Shown here: one piece after another, positions 16,287 to 25,300 of the stretch
Position numbering within the stretch: position 1 is the first letter of the stretch
Layout of the letters: the number at the start of each line of letters is the position of its first letter
The notes under the pieces: generated by a model
What the model was told of the DNA's origin: nothing
Seen by the model: only the letters and a program-made list of their open reading frames with translations
The model's database searches: none
Position numbers and translations under genes: made by a program
NCBI RefSeq assembly: GCF_038592985.1
Contig: NZ_CP151951.1
Span: 2,595,001-2,659,000, forward strand
DNA from: Paenibacillus sp. FSL R10-2782
GTDB lineage: Bacteria; Bacillota; Bacilli; Paenibacillales; Paenibacillaceae
Direction: 5' to 3'
DNA length: 64,000 nt

Positions 16287-18008
16287 TTACATAATGCTTG
16301 ATGTTACCTTCCAGTTATTGAAATCATAGGTCCGTCTCTCTCTGTCATGAACCAAATCGAGTTTATTTCCATTATAATTCTGATGCATCCACGGATCATC
16401 CAGCAGAGGCCAATTAGCATAATTGACTTCTGCACCCTGAATTTTACGTGAGGTGGCATATACGATTTCCATCTCTTTACCTGTTAATCCTTTGTAATAG
16501 ACCCGGGGATTGGTATCGTTAACACCGCTGAAATCCACTACGGTTTTCGTCAGGACAGCCTCAGCAAAGCAGTCAAGCTCTCTAATGCAAGAACCGCCTG
16601 CGTAGTCCATAAGAGGTGCTGTTTCAACGATGACCGCATTTTTTGCCCCGTCACTCCGCAACGCTCTCTGATAACCTCCGTATCTCCACGATTCCGTGTC
16701 ATAAGGCCAATCGTAAGGTTGTGCCGTTCTGACAGCCATCAGCATTTTACCTGTATGGAAGAATACCCAGCCGTTCCTGTTGAATGGGTCCTGTTCGATC
16801 GTTGCTTTGATTCCGTTATATGAAACAGGGCCGTCGATCCATGTATTTGAATTTGTGATATTGTATACAGCAATGAGTGCACCGTCGTCCTGAAGCACTT
16901 CCTCCATATTCGTTCCGCCAATCCAATATTCCGAGTTGGACGGATTCAAGTTAATCGGCTCACTGAAGTGTTGCTTCATGAAGAACGTATTTGGTTCGTC
17001 ACTGTATGTATCTCCCACCCATTTGATGCCCCAACGATGAAGCTGGTTTTGTGCGAGCCGATTGTCCTTTTGACTGAATACGGCGTAATCCGGGGTGATG
17101 TAGCTTGTCTTATACGGTTTGTTACTGTTTCTAGGCATCCGTTCCTTATGTGTGTAAGTTGTAGAACGGGCTGTCGCTATACTCTTGAAAATGTCTGGTA
17201 ACTCGTAGTTCGCAACCGTAAATGGAATCGTGGTAAATTTCAGATTGGTTTCATTGCCGAGATATATCGGCTTACGACTGTCTCCAAACAACATCCACAG
17301 TAGCACTGCACTCTCATCAAGTGTATATCCCGGCTCTTGCTGCGCATTATAAGTTCTGGCCTGACTGGTCACCCAGTACCCATGCAGCCACTCCCCTACG
17401 ATACTGGCAAAATACCACTCCAACGTCAGTTTGGCCATATTCCGCAATGTCGCATCTTTCAAGTGTTCGGTAATGAACAATAGCGGTCCTACATGATGGA
17501 TAAAATATGTTGGGGAGTCGTATTCAAAGTACCCCTGTTTTGTAATTGTGGAAAGTTCGGACAGCAGATAGCTTCTGGCGATGGTAGCATAATTCACCGG
17601 ATAATCTGGCCATTCTTCCGCTCCGACAACCCCGACTGCCGCATACATGAGCCGTTGATTTTCTGTATTTCCCGACAGAGCCGTCCCATCGGCATTCAAA
17701 ATGTTAAAACTTAGCATTTTTGCTTTTACTTTATCCTTTAATGCAGGTGAGTAATACTCTTTATACTTCATATAAGCTTCCATTACGTTAATTCCCCAGA
17801 ACATGTCTTTGTTTCGATCCAAATGAATGTTGACGTAGGCAAGTCCAGTGCTGATATTTCCTTTGGAAAATTGCGCCATAGCCGCATAACCACCGACCTT
17901 TCGGCCCTGATCATACTCACTATAAGGGTAGCCCAATGCTGCTACATCGTCGATTACGATCTGTTTGCGCTCCTGTAGTGAGCCTGTTAAAATCTCATTT
18001 TTAAACAT
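16287..18008 (-). CDS. Uncharacterised large protein, possible polysaccharide-active enzyme
   Basis: A 573-residue protein I do not recognise with certainty. It starts MFKNEILTGSLQERKQIVID with GGGGAGTG 10 nt upstream; the longer frame lacks a site. There is no signal peptide. The first half (about 30-270) is helical with many aromatic and His residues (YFEYDSPTYFIHHVGPLLF, EWLHGYWVTSQART), recalling the alpha/alpha toroid of polysaccharide lyases and heparinase-like enzymes. The second half (about 290-560) looks like beta-sandwich, with YWIGGTNMEEVLQDDGALIAVYN and WVFFHTGKMLMAVRTAQPYDW. That two-part layout suggests a lyase or glycan hydrolase acting in the cytoplasm, but this is inference from texture. 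It is a single gene. Confidence 0.6.
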   Translation of the reverse strand: MFKNEILTGSLQERKQIVIDDVAALGYPYSEYDQGRKVGGYAAMAQFSKGNISTGLAYVNIHLDRNKDMFWGINVMEAYMKYKEYYSPALKDKVKAKMLSFNILNADGTALSGNTENQRLMYAAVGVVGAEEWPDYPVNYATIARSYLLSELSTITKQGYFEYDSPTYFIHHVGPLLFITEHLKDATLRNMAKLTLEWYFASIVGEWLHGYWVTSQARTYNAQQEPGYTLDESAVLLWMLFGDSRKPIYLGNETNLKFTTIPFTVANYELPDIFKSIATARSTTYTHKERMPRNSNKPYKTSYITPDYAVFSQKDNRLAQNQLHRWGIKWVGDTYSDEPNTFFMKQHFSEPINLNPSNSEYWIGGTNMEEVLQDDGALIAVYNITNSNTWIDGPVSYNGIKATIEQDPFNRNGWVFFHTGKMLMAVRTAQPYDWPYDTESWRYGGYQRALRSDGAKNAVIVETAPLMDYAGGSCIRELDCFAEAVLTKTVVDFSGVNDTNPRVYYKGLTGKEMEIVYATSRKIQGAEVNYANWPLLDDPWMHQNYNGNKLDLVHDRERRTYDFNNWKVTSSIM

Positions 18009-18230
18009 AATTAAAGCCACTCCCCTGATAATGGAATAATAACGCAAAAATAGTGTAAATTTAGAGATGTGAGAGAAAGAAAAACCTGAACATAAATCTG
18101 GCTGAGAATTGCGAATTTTAATTGTTAGAAGAGATTATTTGTTGTAATTATAAGATGTTTGGTTATTAATCTCAATATTTTTACTATATTTTTATTGTGA
18201 AAATATAGCATTAGAATCAAGATGAAATCT

Positions 18231-18272
18231 ACCCGGGATTATTCCGGCTATGTCCCGGGTACGTTTTCTTCT
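18231..18272. terminator. Hairpin between the unknown protein gene and the COG4705 gene
   Basis: ACCCGGGA (18231-18238) and TCCCGGGT (18253-18260) form an 8-bp GC-rich stem followed by ACGTTTTCTT on the plus strand. It lies just after the COG4705 stop (minus strand). Confidence 0.5.
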
Positions 18273-18287
18273 ATGCTTTTTAGCTGA

Positions 18288-19124
18288 TTATGATGATGGT
18301 TGGGTTTGATCTATTCCGGATTTCGTCAGGTAGATCACCAAGGTTAAAATAGTTACGAGAAAAATCACGCTGGTTCCGGCCGTACCCAGGCCGAGTCCGC
18401 CATCGGTGTGAGATTGTGACAGATAATCCCCAAGAGAGGCGCCGAGAGGCCGGGTCACAATGTACGCCATCCAGAAGGACCACACGGCATTGAATTTAAA
18501 CCGATTGCGGGCAATCGTTACGATACCAATCAGTGAAGCAAACATAAGCGCTGACCTCCAGTAACCTAAGTCAAGGCCTTCTGATATAAGATCACCAGCC
18601 GCTGTACCCAAGGCAAAGGTAAAGAATATCGTTGTCCAGTAGAATATTTCACGCTTGATCGTGTAAATAGAATGAATGGATAATGTTTTCTCGCTCCCAT
18701 ACCAAAGTGTAAAAGTCACCAGGAGAGCAAGGGCAAAGACAGTCGTGGTAACTTGCAGCGAGACCCCTATGTGGTCCACAAGGTTATCTGAGACAAGCGT
18801 GCCCACAACACTGATGAGAGTCACCACGAGCCAGTAGATTCCAGGTATATATTTGCGCGACCTGAACTGAAATAGAAGTGTGACGAGTAAGAGAACAACC
18901 ATGACCACAGTTGTACGAGTCAAGCCCCAATGCAAATTAAAGTTAAGAAAGTCGGCAGCGGTTTCTCCCACGGTCGTCGTCATAATCTTAATAATCCAAA
19001 ACAAAATGGTGACCTCCGGCACCTTGTTTAGCATTTTGCGGATTATGGATATGTTCGCCGTCTCCTCCGTGGAAATGGAGAGACTTTCGCTTTTCATGTT
19101 CTGATCCTGTTCCTCTTTTTTCAT
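18288..19124 (-). CDS. COG4705 family multi-pass membrane protein
   Basis: A 278-residue membrane protein of the uncharacterised COG4705 family. After a hydrophilic start (1-32) it has about eight hydrophobic helices with an internal four-fold motif of aromatic-x-T-x-G-x3-D type: KIMTTTVGETAADF, VTLISVVGTLVSDN, IFFTFALGTAAGDL and YIVTRPLGASLGDYL. The repeated Thr/Gly and Asp residues inside helices could form a pore or ion site, which is inference. Start ATG follows GAGGAGG by 8 nt. A frameshifted relative lies at 20161-20915 in the same direction, so the region once held two copies in tandem. Confidence 0.82.
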   Translation of the reverse strand: MKKEEQDQNMKSESLSISTEETANISIIRKMLNKVPEVTILFWIIKIMTTTVGETAADFLNFNLHWGLTRTTVVMVVLLLVTLLFQFRSRKYIPGIYWLVVTLISVVGTLVSDNLVDHIGVSLQVTTTVFALALLVTFTLWYGSEKTLSIHSIYTIKREIFYWTTIFFTFALGTAAGDLISEGLDLGYWRSALMFASLIGIVTIARNRFKFNAVWSFWMAYIVTRPLGASLGDYLSQSHTDGGLGLGTAGTSVIFLVTILTLVIYLTKSGIDQTQPSS

Positions 19125-19401
19125 TGATAATCCTCCTCATGTTCTGGGGAACCTATTTAGATACTTGTCCCTCCTGAACAATGTACATAAAGAACATGAA
19201 ACGATAGTGAGAATTACATGTGAAAAAACATAGAACATTTAAGCTTAGATTAGAAACTGATTAGGAATGAGGGACTTCAATGTATTCAATGCTCCATCTA
19301 GGGAAGGAAGAAAATCAACCTGTAGATGGACTCCAAAGCGACTGCTATGGGTTAAACTGGCTACGTACAGTTGAGAAAAATAAGGAATGTGGGGGGAGAA
19401 C

Positions 19402-19749
19402 ATGGGCAGCTATGTCATTATTTTGGTTATTGTCGTTTTTTTAATGCTAAAAGAGAAAGAAATTCGCCCGTCCCGTTTATGGATCACACCAGCGTTGTTC
19501 GCGTATCTAACTTTTTCAAGCATGACCGGAAACACCCTGACAGCAGGAAGCTTCTTTCTGTACTCGATTTGTTTGCTTGTTGGGCTTGCTATCGGCGCAT
19601 GGAGAGGGAAACTGGATAAGGTTCGAATCCATCCTGTAACCGGCAAAGCAACCTCTCAAGGCTCCATTGCCGGGGTTATTCTTTTCTTAGTAGTTATGCT
19701 TCTTCGTGTATTGGCGGGTTCATGGGGAGCACAATGTCCTTCTCTTTGA
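19402..19749 (+). pseudogene. CcdC-like/DUF1453-like membrane protein, 3' end lost
   Basis: The reading frame starts at ATG 19402 after GGGGGGAG and encodes a small membrane protein with helices around 1-15, 30-45, 50-70 and 85-105 and the segment WRGKLDKVRIHPVTGKATSQG, as in CcdC-type proteins. The family-like sequence stops after VMLLRVLAGSWG (about 19722); the last residues AQCPSL are read from foreign DNA. A truncated IS3-type orfA begins at 19733 on the other strand. The gene was therefore cut by a mobile element and a later deletion. Whether the 115-residue product is stable is unknown. Confidence 0.6.
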
Positions 19750-19909
19750 AGGAACCTGTCGCCTGAGCTTGTTTGATCCAGCGGTCTAAAGCTGAGGCTG
19801 TGAGGCCATATTCCTCCACAAGGGCTGCTCTGGATTTCCCATTTTCATAGAGTCCCACCATTTGTTTTTTGAATTCTGCTGTAAAGGTACGTCGTTGTTG
19901 TTTTGGCAT
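19694..19909 (-). pseudogene. IS3-family transposase OrfA, N-terminal fragment
   Basis: Starts MPKQQRRTFTAEFKKQMVGL and continues through the helix-turn-helix GLTASALDRWIKQAQAT to SFKEKD, the standard N-terminus of IS3/IS150-type OrfA. After KEKD the expected leucine-zipper part is missing; the last twelve residues come from the antisense of the CcdC-like gene. There is no OrfB. The break is near 19733. Confidence 0.8.
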
Positions 19910-19970
19910 TGTAGAGATTCGCTCCTTAACATGATAGGTTTATTCTACAAGCCCTTATTTTTTCTGTCCA
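19733..19970 (-). mobile_element. Remnant of an IS3-type insertion sequence
   Basis: Holds the orfA fragment and the leader before it. Read on the minus strand the element appears to start TGGACAGAAAAAATAAGGGC at 19970, a plausible IS3-type end; the other end is deleted. It lies next to, and probably inside, a Tn3 remnant (19985-20151). Confidence 0.6.
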
Positions 19971-19984
19971 ACTTAGCTTAAAGA

Positions 19985-20151
19985 GTGGATACAAGATTCG
20001 CAAACGTCATTACCGAAGCAACTCCTGTGACGATGACCGATAGTCCGGGCAGTACACCCCGGAATATTCGTATTTAGAGTAAGAAAAGACGCCAAGCCGG
20101 TCATGCTCAAAGGCTTAGCGTATATTTTCGTTAAAATGTTGGCGGGACCCC
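19985..20151 (+). mobile_element. Solo end of a Tn3-family transposon
   Basis: From about 20072 to 20151 the sequence is nearly the same as the reverse complement of the left end of the transposon at 51094 (TTAGAGTAAGAAAAGACGCC... to GTTGGCGGGACCCC). The shared part extends inward, past an ATGACCG word, to the end of a transposase gene in both copies. So this is one terminal repeat plus a scrap of tnpA. It abuts the stop of the COG4705 pseudogene by 9 bp. The opposite end is missing. Confidence 0.8.
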
Positions 20152-20160
20152 GTTAAATGA

Positions 20161-20915
20161 TTAACTTGCGTTTAACTCTGGTGTTTGTTTCATTTTAGAA
20201 GCATTTAGAGTAGTATAGATAATTAAAGCTATAAGAATTGTAACCAGTACCAGCGAAGATCCCATAGTTCCTAAATCCAATCCTCCCTTTGCGTGGGATT
20301 TGGTAAGAAGGTCTCCAAATGTCGCTCCAAAAGGACGTGTTAATACAAACGCTAGCCAGAACAGAAATACTCGTGAAATATTTGTGAAATAAGTTAATAG
20401 TAGAATAATACCCAGCAAGCTCCCTATTAAAACCGCTCCTCCTACAAAACCAAGACCGGAACTATCCGCCAAAAAATCACCTAAAGCAGTACCTAAAGTG
20501 TTTGAGAACAAGATGGCAATCCAATAAATCAATTCTACTTTCCGTGTAGTAATATTATTGACGTTCAATGATCGCTCACTAAAATACCAAAATGAAAAAA
20601 TGGCTAACAATATACATACTAAAATTAATGATCCCGTTGCATAACCCAACCCTAGGCTACGATCCATGTAGTCAGACATGGTCGTGCCAGCAGTGCTCGT
20701 TGTAAGAATTACAGTCCAATAAAGAAATGGATGGTACTTCTTAGAAGAAAGTTGAAAAATAAGACTAATTAAAAAAACACTAACAAAATCATGGAACTAA
20801 TGGCATAGCCTACATTAAGGGTTTGTGACAATAAGTCACCTGCGGTTTCACCCAGCGTAGTAGCGCAAATCTTCATAATCCAAAAAAAGGCCGTGACTTG
20901 TGCAATTTTTTGCAT
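20161..20915 (-). pseudogene. COG4705 family membrane protein, frameshifted paralogue
   Basis: Related to the intact gene at 18288. The N-terminal part from ATG 20915 reads MQKIAQVTAFFWIMKICATT and LGETAGDLLSQTLNVGYAIS, then stops in TAA just after a run of seven T (minus strand, about 20771-20777). One extra T restores VFFLISLIFQLSSKKYHPFL and joins the long C-terminal frame (MSDYMDRSLGLGYATG...) in full. The rest carries the family repeats (SNTLGTALGDFL, VLTRPFGATFGDLL). So a single base loss in a homopolymer breaks an otherwise complete 250-residue gene; a sequencing error would give the same picture. Confidence 0.75.
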
Positions 20916-21081
20916 CTTTCATTTCTCACTCCCCGAATTTTAACAGCCTTTTATTTTTATAAAGTGCTATTTGCTTTAATATATTCGGAGATAATTAAAT
21001 TCACATTAGAAAGCAGTAAGAAATGCATGAGGATATGCTTTTTTCTGAGAGCATGGACAAGACGCACGTTCACCGAATTCT

Positions 21082-22278
21082 TCAGAGTTCATCCTTTGGA
21101 TAAAAAGAATAACCGGGATACTTGACGACAGGCCATTTTACCTTCCGCAAATTAGAGGTCACATCAGCACCAACATTTAAATTGCTCTGAATGAGCTCTG
21201 TGGGGGTAAGAGCCATCCATTGATTCAGGGAAACATCCGCGAAACGGTCACTTTTAAACATTTCAAGAAACCATAACGTACTTGAACCTGTATTTTGGAT
21301 GTAATGACCGTAAGCAAAAGGAACATATCCAACATCCCCGGCTCTGAAATCAAACGTGCGCGCCGCGCCATTTCCGCCAAAAACAGTCATTCGGCCTTGC
21401 CCGGTAAGATAGTATTGCCATTCGTCATTATTGGGATGCCAGTGCATTTCCCGAATGGCTCCAGGCTCAATCTCAACAAGAGCAGCGGCGATCGTTTGGG
21501 ATATCGGAAAATTGGAAGAATCGACGATTCGTACGCTTCCACCCGGCGTTTTGATGGGGGGCTGAGCGAGTAATTCATATTTAAAGGATTGAGGTATCGT
21601 ACCATAGGGAGAGGAAACCGCCTGGCTTTGGATTGAACCAGGAACGTTATCCTGATAAATGTATACTTGTTCTTGAGGAATGGACGAAAAATCAGCTTCA
21701 GGAACGCCGAAATTGGCAGACAATACATCTTTTGGAGTATGTGCAAACCAATCGGAGATGGATAACGTGTTCAGATCAGAAAAGTTGCCGTCATCAAAAA
21801 CTAGCAAAAATTCGCAGCCTTCCTCAAGACCTTGTATAGAGTGTGGAATGCCGGGTGGGAAATACCAGAGATCACCAGGACCCACATCAGCAATAAAATT
21901 CCGACCATTTTGGTCGACGGCTGTAATACGGGCACTCCCCAACAGCATATAAGACCATTCTGCCTGCTGGTGCCAATGAAGCTCGCGTACGCCGCCTGGT
22001 GTCAAACTCATATTAACTCCGGCAAGAGTGGTTGCAATGGGTAGCTCCCTTGCGGTTATTTCTCTTGACCAGCCACCGTGATTCAACTGCATATGGGCAT
22101 CTGAAAAAGAAAACCTCATGTTCGGGATGAGTCCATTATCTGTTACGGGTGGAACCAGCATGTCAGGATTTTGCAAATCCCTCATCACATCCCGGGGACC
22201 CTTATCAATGCCTCCAGCGCCATCACTTCTGATGGGCTGCGGCACTTTGGAATTTTTCGAGCAATCATTATGCATCAT
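21082..22278 (-). CDS. Oxalate decarboxylase-like bicupin (OxdC family)
   Basis: A manganese bicupin of about 398 residues, close in length and order to B. subtilis OxdC, which turns oxalate into formate and CO2. Cupin 1 has the Mn ligands His101, His103, Glu107 in [13 protein letters not shown] and His146 in PHSIQG; cupin 2 has [17 protein letters not shown] and GHYIQN. Conserved blocks [16 protein letters not shown] and GDLWYFPPG agree. Odd: the flexible lid that is SENS in OxdC reads SDLN here (residues 167-170), so the key Glu is Asp and Asn is Leu. Start chosen at ATG 22278 after GGAGAGGAAG; a longer in-frame N-terminus is not family-like. No signal peptide. Confidence 0.88.
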   Translation of the reverse strand: MMHNDCSKNSKVPQPIRSDGAGGIDKGPRDVMRDLQNPDMLVPPVTDNGLIPNMRFSFSDAHMQLNHGGWSREITARELPIATTLAGVNMSLTPGGVRELHWHQQAEWSYMLLGSARITAVDQNGRNFIADVGPGDLWYFPPGIPHSIQGLEEGCEFLLVFDDGNFSDLNTLSISDWFAHTPKDVLSANFGVPEADFSSIPQEQVYIYQDNVPGSIQSQAVSSPYGTIPQSFKYELLAQPPIKTPGGSVRIVDSSNFPISQTIAAALVEIEPGAIREMHWHPNNDEWQYYLTGQGRMTVFGGNGAARTFDFRAGDVGYVPFAYGHYIQNTGSSTLWFLEMFKSDRFADVSLNQWMALTPTELIQSNLNVGADVTSNLRKVKWPVVKYPGYSFYPKDEL

Positions 22279-22363
22279 TTGATCTTCCTCTCCAAGTTGA
22301 GGCTTCATCAATCTTAGAATAAGAAAAAATCCGCATAAAGATTTTATGAACTCTTGGAGGGTT

Positions 22364-22843
22364 TTATGCCTTCTGAGCCAGATCAGCAAACTGTGCATCC
22401 ATGAGCTGAACTAAATCCTTCGGACTTAATTCAAGTTGGGTTCCAATTTTCCCGGCGCTCACAACAATGGTTTCCAACTTTACTGCGGGTTGGTCAATAA
22501 AAGTAGGATAGAGCTTTTTCATTCCTATAGGAGAGCAGCCACCCCTGATATAGCCCGTATGCTTTTGCAGCTCTTTGACTGGAAGCATTTCGATTTTCTT
22601 TTCTCCCGCTGATTTGGCAGCCTTTTTGAGATCAAGCTCTTTATGTACAGGAATCACAAAAACAAACAGATGTTGTTTGCTATGTGCAACCAACGTTTTG
22701 AAGACAGCTTCCGGAGCTTTTCCGATTTTCTCGGCTACATTCATACCATCTATTTTTCCATCCTGATGATCATAACTCAGAATTTTGTAGCTTACATTCT
22801 GTCCATCCAATATTCGCATCGCGTTTGTTTTACTCGCACTCAT
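22364..22843 (-). CDS. ybaK: Cys-tRNA(Pro)/Cys-tRNA(Cys) deacylase YbaK/EbsC
   Basis: A 159-residue free-standing editing enzyme that hydrolyses Cys-tRNA-Pro made in error by ProRS. Family marks are visible: [19 protein letters not shown] at the N-terminus, [10 protein letters not shown] with the conserved Lys, [19 protein letters not shown] and the glycine-rich loop [14 protein letters not shown]. Full length for the family. Start ATG follows AAAGGACGACGAAATAAG. The next gene on the same strand is the oxalate decarboxylase, 86 bp on; co-transcription is possible but functionally unrelated. Confidence 0.93.
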   Translation of the reverse strand: MSASKTNAMRILDGQNVSYKILSYDHQDGKIDGMNVAEKIGKAPEAVFKTLVAHSKQHLFVFVIPVHKELDLKKAAKSAGEKKIEMLPVKELQKHTGYIRGGCSPIGMKKLYPTFIDQPAVKLETIVVSAGKIGTQLELSPKDLVQLMDAQFADLAQKA

Positions 22844-22925
22844 CTTATTTCGTCGTCCTTTCTAAGCTCTTGCCGAGGCAATTGTAGCAACCATATCCCC
22901 CGGCAGAATTATTTGGTTCTCATCA

Positions 22926-23261
22926 TTAGAGTCGTTCCAGATCATCTACATAGTCCTTTGCTTCCTTTAAAGAGAGGTCTTTAGCTACTCTTAGCTCTTT
23001 TATCGCCTGAATCTTTTTGCCTTCTCTAATCAACAGGAGCAGCCTTTCATTGATATCCTCCGAAATTCCTGTGTATAGCACATGTGGTGGCGCGGTAGCA
23101 GTTGTGCCTGACAGCGATATTCCCGACACTCCAGAATGATTCTCAAGGCGCTCTATATCGGCTTTCAGGTCATTAAGCCGAGCTTGCAAGCTGTAGACTT
23201 TGATCAAAAGTATGATGGAAATAATCAACGCGATCAATGCTATAAATTCCATAGTTTCCAC
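22926..23261 (-). CDS. Membrane-anchored protein with ribosomal L7/L12 C-terminal-like domain
   Basis: A 111-residue protein made of an N-terminal transmembrane helix (about 5-24, FIALIALIISIILLIKVYSL), a short coiled-coil-like stretch (ARLNDLKADIERLEN), a Gly/Ser/Thr linker, and a C-terminal segment (about 72-110) INERLLLLIREGKKIQAIKE and VAKDLSLKEAKDYVDDL, which matches the L7/L12 C-terminal fold. Start GTG 23261 has GGGGGA 7 nt upstream; ATG 23252 is also possible. Such membrane-bound L7/L12-like proteins are common but uncharacterised in Bacillales. Confidence 0.78.
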   Translation of the reverse strand: METMEFIALIALIISIILLIKVYSLQARLNDLKADIERLENHSGVSGISLSGTTATAPPHVLYTGISEDINERLLLLIREGKKIQAIKELRVAKDLSLKEAKDYVDDLERL

Positions 23262-23450
23262 TAATGTTCCCCCTTTATTTTCTTATTTCTGCTTAAAACT
23301 GACACATTAATAATCGTTTAATTACAAATAGTATAGCATGAGAAATTCATTTTCCCATCACTAAGGTTGCCTCGTGGCTACAAATTGACTTTTTGCAGAC
23401 AGAACGTTATAACAGATCTTATTTTAATTAACAATAAATCATACCCGTGA

Positions 23451-23487
23451 AAAAGAGCCGTCCTCAAATCGATCGAGGGCGGCCTTT
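23451..23487. terminator. Terminator after the histidine kinase gene
   Basis: GAGCCGTCCTC and GAGGGCGGCC form an imperfect stem with AAAAA on one side and TTT on the other; on the minus strand it ends in CTCTTTTTC after the kinase stop. Confidence 0.8.
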
Positions 23488-23524
23488 ATACGTGTGCATC
23501 CTAAACTTTTTATTTCCTGCCCAA

Positions 23525-25300
23525 TCAACTTTCACTGTTAGCCGTAACGTCATGCCAAATAAGGCGAATGACCGTGCCTTTCCCTAAAGCCGTGTCGACC
23601 GTAATTTGCCCTCCCATGGCTTCAATCAGTCCTTTGGATACAGCCATACCAAGACCTGTCCCATTCGGCGTAGTAGAGGTATTGGTTCCCCGGTAATAAC
23701 GTTCAAATAATCGGCTTACCGTATTTTCATCCATTCCTCTACCGTTATCAGCAAATTCAATCGTGAACCCTTTACCACCTTCGCTGGATATAACCGAGAC
23801 GGTAAGTGTCGTTTCAGGCGGATTATGAAGCAGAGCATTGGCAGTCAAATTGTTAATGACCCTTTCTAGCCAAGGCGTATATAGCTTAACAAAGATGTCG
23901 ACAGGAGCAGGCCGGAACAAAATGGCTTCTTCCTTATAAAAAGGGTCGGTACCTACCTGCTCTAACGTTTCCCGTAGCCAGCTATTCAACTCAATTTCCT
24001 CAGATTCAGGGGGACGGGCGCCACTTTTTAAGCGATAACTCATGGCAAGATCGTTAATCAGCATATCCATGTGCGCAGATTTTTCCAGCATTGTACCCGA
24101 AAATTTACGAACTTCTTCTGCGGTCCAATCATATTGCGGCTCAGCCAGTAAGTGAGCGTAACCTTTGATGGAAACGAGCGGTGTTTTCAGATCATGGGTG
24201 ATCCCGGCAATCCATTCCTCTCTGAGACTATCGGTTTGCTGACGCAGTACCTGATCTCTTTGCAGCGTACATGAGAGCTTATCAATAGAATCCATCACAT
24301 CCGCAAAAATGAGGTAACGTCGCTTCCATTTGCCTGAACCCAACCGGCTGCGTTGAATGCCTCTATGATCAACAGGCTCTTGATATACGGATTTACCGAG
24401 TGCATCGAGCCAGGAGAGCATATGAAGTAACGGGACTCCGAAGCGATGCGCCTGCCACAGTGAGAGAAGCAGGAATAAAAGAAAAATAGCTGAGAACATG
24501 GCGACTATGGACTTTAGTATCGTTCTTTCTTCCTCAGGAGGAAGCCAGCTATTGCCTGTAGCAACACCGCCAGCATTCGGAAGACTAATGACCCATGTAC
24601 GATCCGTTTCTTCCATATATTCGGAGGAAAGGTGGAAGCCGTATCTTTCACTGTACATGGTGCGAAGGGAAAGCTCCTGAAGAGTATAGGCTGTCGGTGC
24701 AGATGTTGGACGATTGTAGGAAGCAAGCTCCGACCCGGTTGCATCCAGTAACTGTATGTAGCCACCAAGCTGCTTGAGACGGGCAGTGACTTCATGGGGC
24801 AATATCAGCTTTCTATTCGAAGACAATGTTCCCTGACTGCTTACTGTTTTTAATAGGGTTCCCATAGGATTAGGCTGACCATATAGCAGTGTGAAAGTTC
24901 GACCATCCTTCTCCTGAACCCAAAGAGAAAGCGCATAGGGGAAGGAGCGGGTACCTGTCCAATAAGAGACGAACTCGCCGGGTGCATATTTCTTCGGTAC
25001 ATCTTGCGGTGTATTGTAGGACTGATTCACCTGCCCGTTTTCGTCAAGACTTTGCAGCCAGCCGCCGTTTTTCTTGACCTGCTCTAGCAAAAGTGGATCA
25101 AAGTGTATGCCATCCTTGCCTATTTCGGAGGACGCTACAAGCTGTTCTAATCCAGTAGAGGCAAAATCATTGGAGAGACGGATATCGACCAAGCGCTGAT
25201 ACGCCCAAAAGAACGTAACAGCAGCAATCAGGAACGCAAAAGCTTCAGCGGTAGCCAACTGAAGCACGAATCGCATCATTAGCTTGCGTTTAATATTCAT
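23525..25300 (-). CDS. Sensor histidine kinase
   Basis: A 591-residue membrane kinase. Helices at about 12-33 and 262-284 flank a large extracytoplasmic sensor (about 35-260) with two similar halves, each containing a GGW/YLQ-L-D-x2-G motif (KKNGGWLQSLDENGQ, KQLGGYIQLLDATGS), suggesting a duplicated sensor fold. HisKA has phospho-acceptor His369 in AGITHDLKTPLVSIKGY; the HATPase carries NLTANALLHN, DNGRGMD and GTGLGMAVSKGL. It overlaps the response regulator gene by 4 bp and is its partner. The divergent M23 lipoprotein gene is the probable target. Confidence 0.94.
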   Translation of the reverse strand: MNIKRKLMMRFVLQLATAEAFAFLIAAVTFFWAYQRLVDIRLSNDFASTGLEQLVASSEIGKDGIHFDPLLLEQVKKNGGWLQSLDENGQVNQSYNTPQDVPKKYAPGEFVSYWTGTRSFPYALSLWVQEKDGRTFTLLYGQPNPMGTLLKTVSSQGTLSSNRKLILPHEVTARLKQLGGYIQLLDATGSELASYNRPTSAPTAYTLQELSLRTMYSERYGFHLSSEYMEETDRTWVISLPNAGGVATGNSWLPPEEERTILKSIVAMFSAIFLLFLLLSLWQAHRFGVPLLHMLSWLDALGKSVYQEPVDHRGIQRSRLGSGKWKRRYLIFADVMDSIDKLSCTLQRDQVLRQQTDSLREEWIAGITHDLKTPLVSIKGYAHLLAEPQYDWTAEEVRKFSGTMLEKSAHMDMLINDLAMSYRLKSGARPPESEEIELNSWLRETLEQVGTDPFYKEEAILFRPAPVDIFVKLYTPWLERVINNLTANALLHNPPETTLTVSVISSEGGKGFTIEFADNGRGMDENTVSRLFERYYRGTNTSTTPNGTGLGMAVSKGLIEAMGGQITVDTALGKGTVIRLIWHDVTANSES

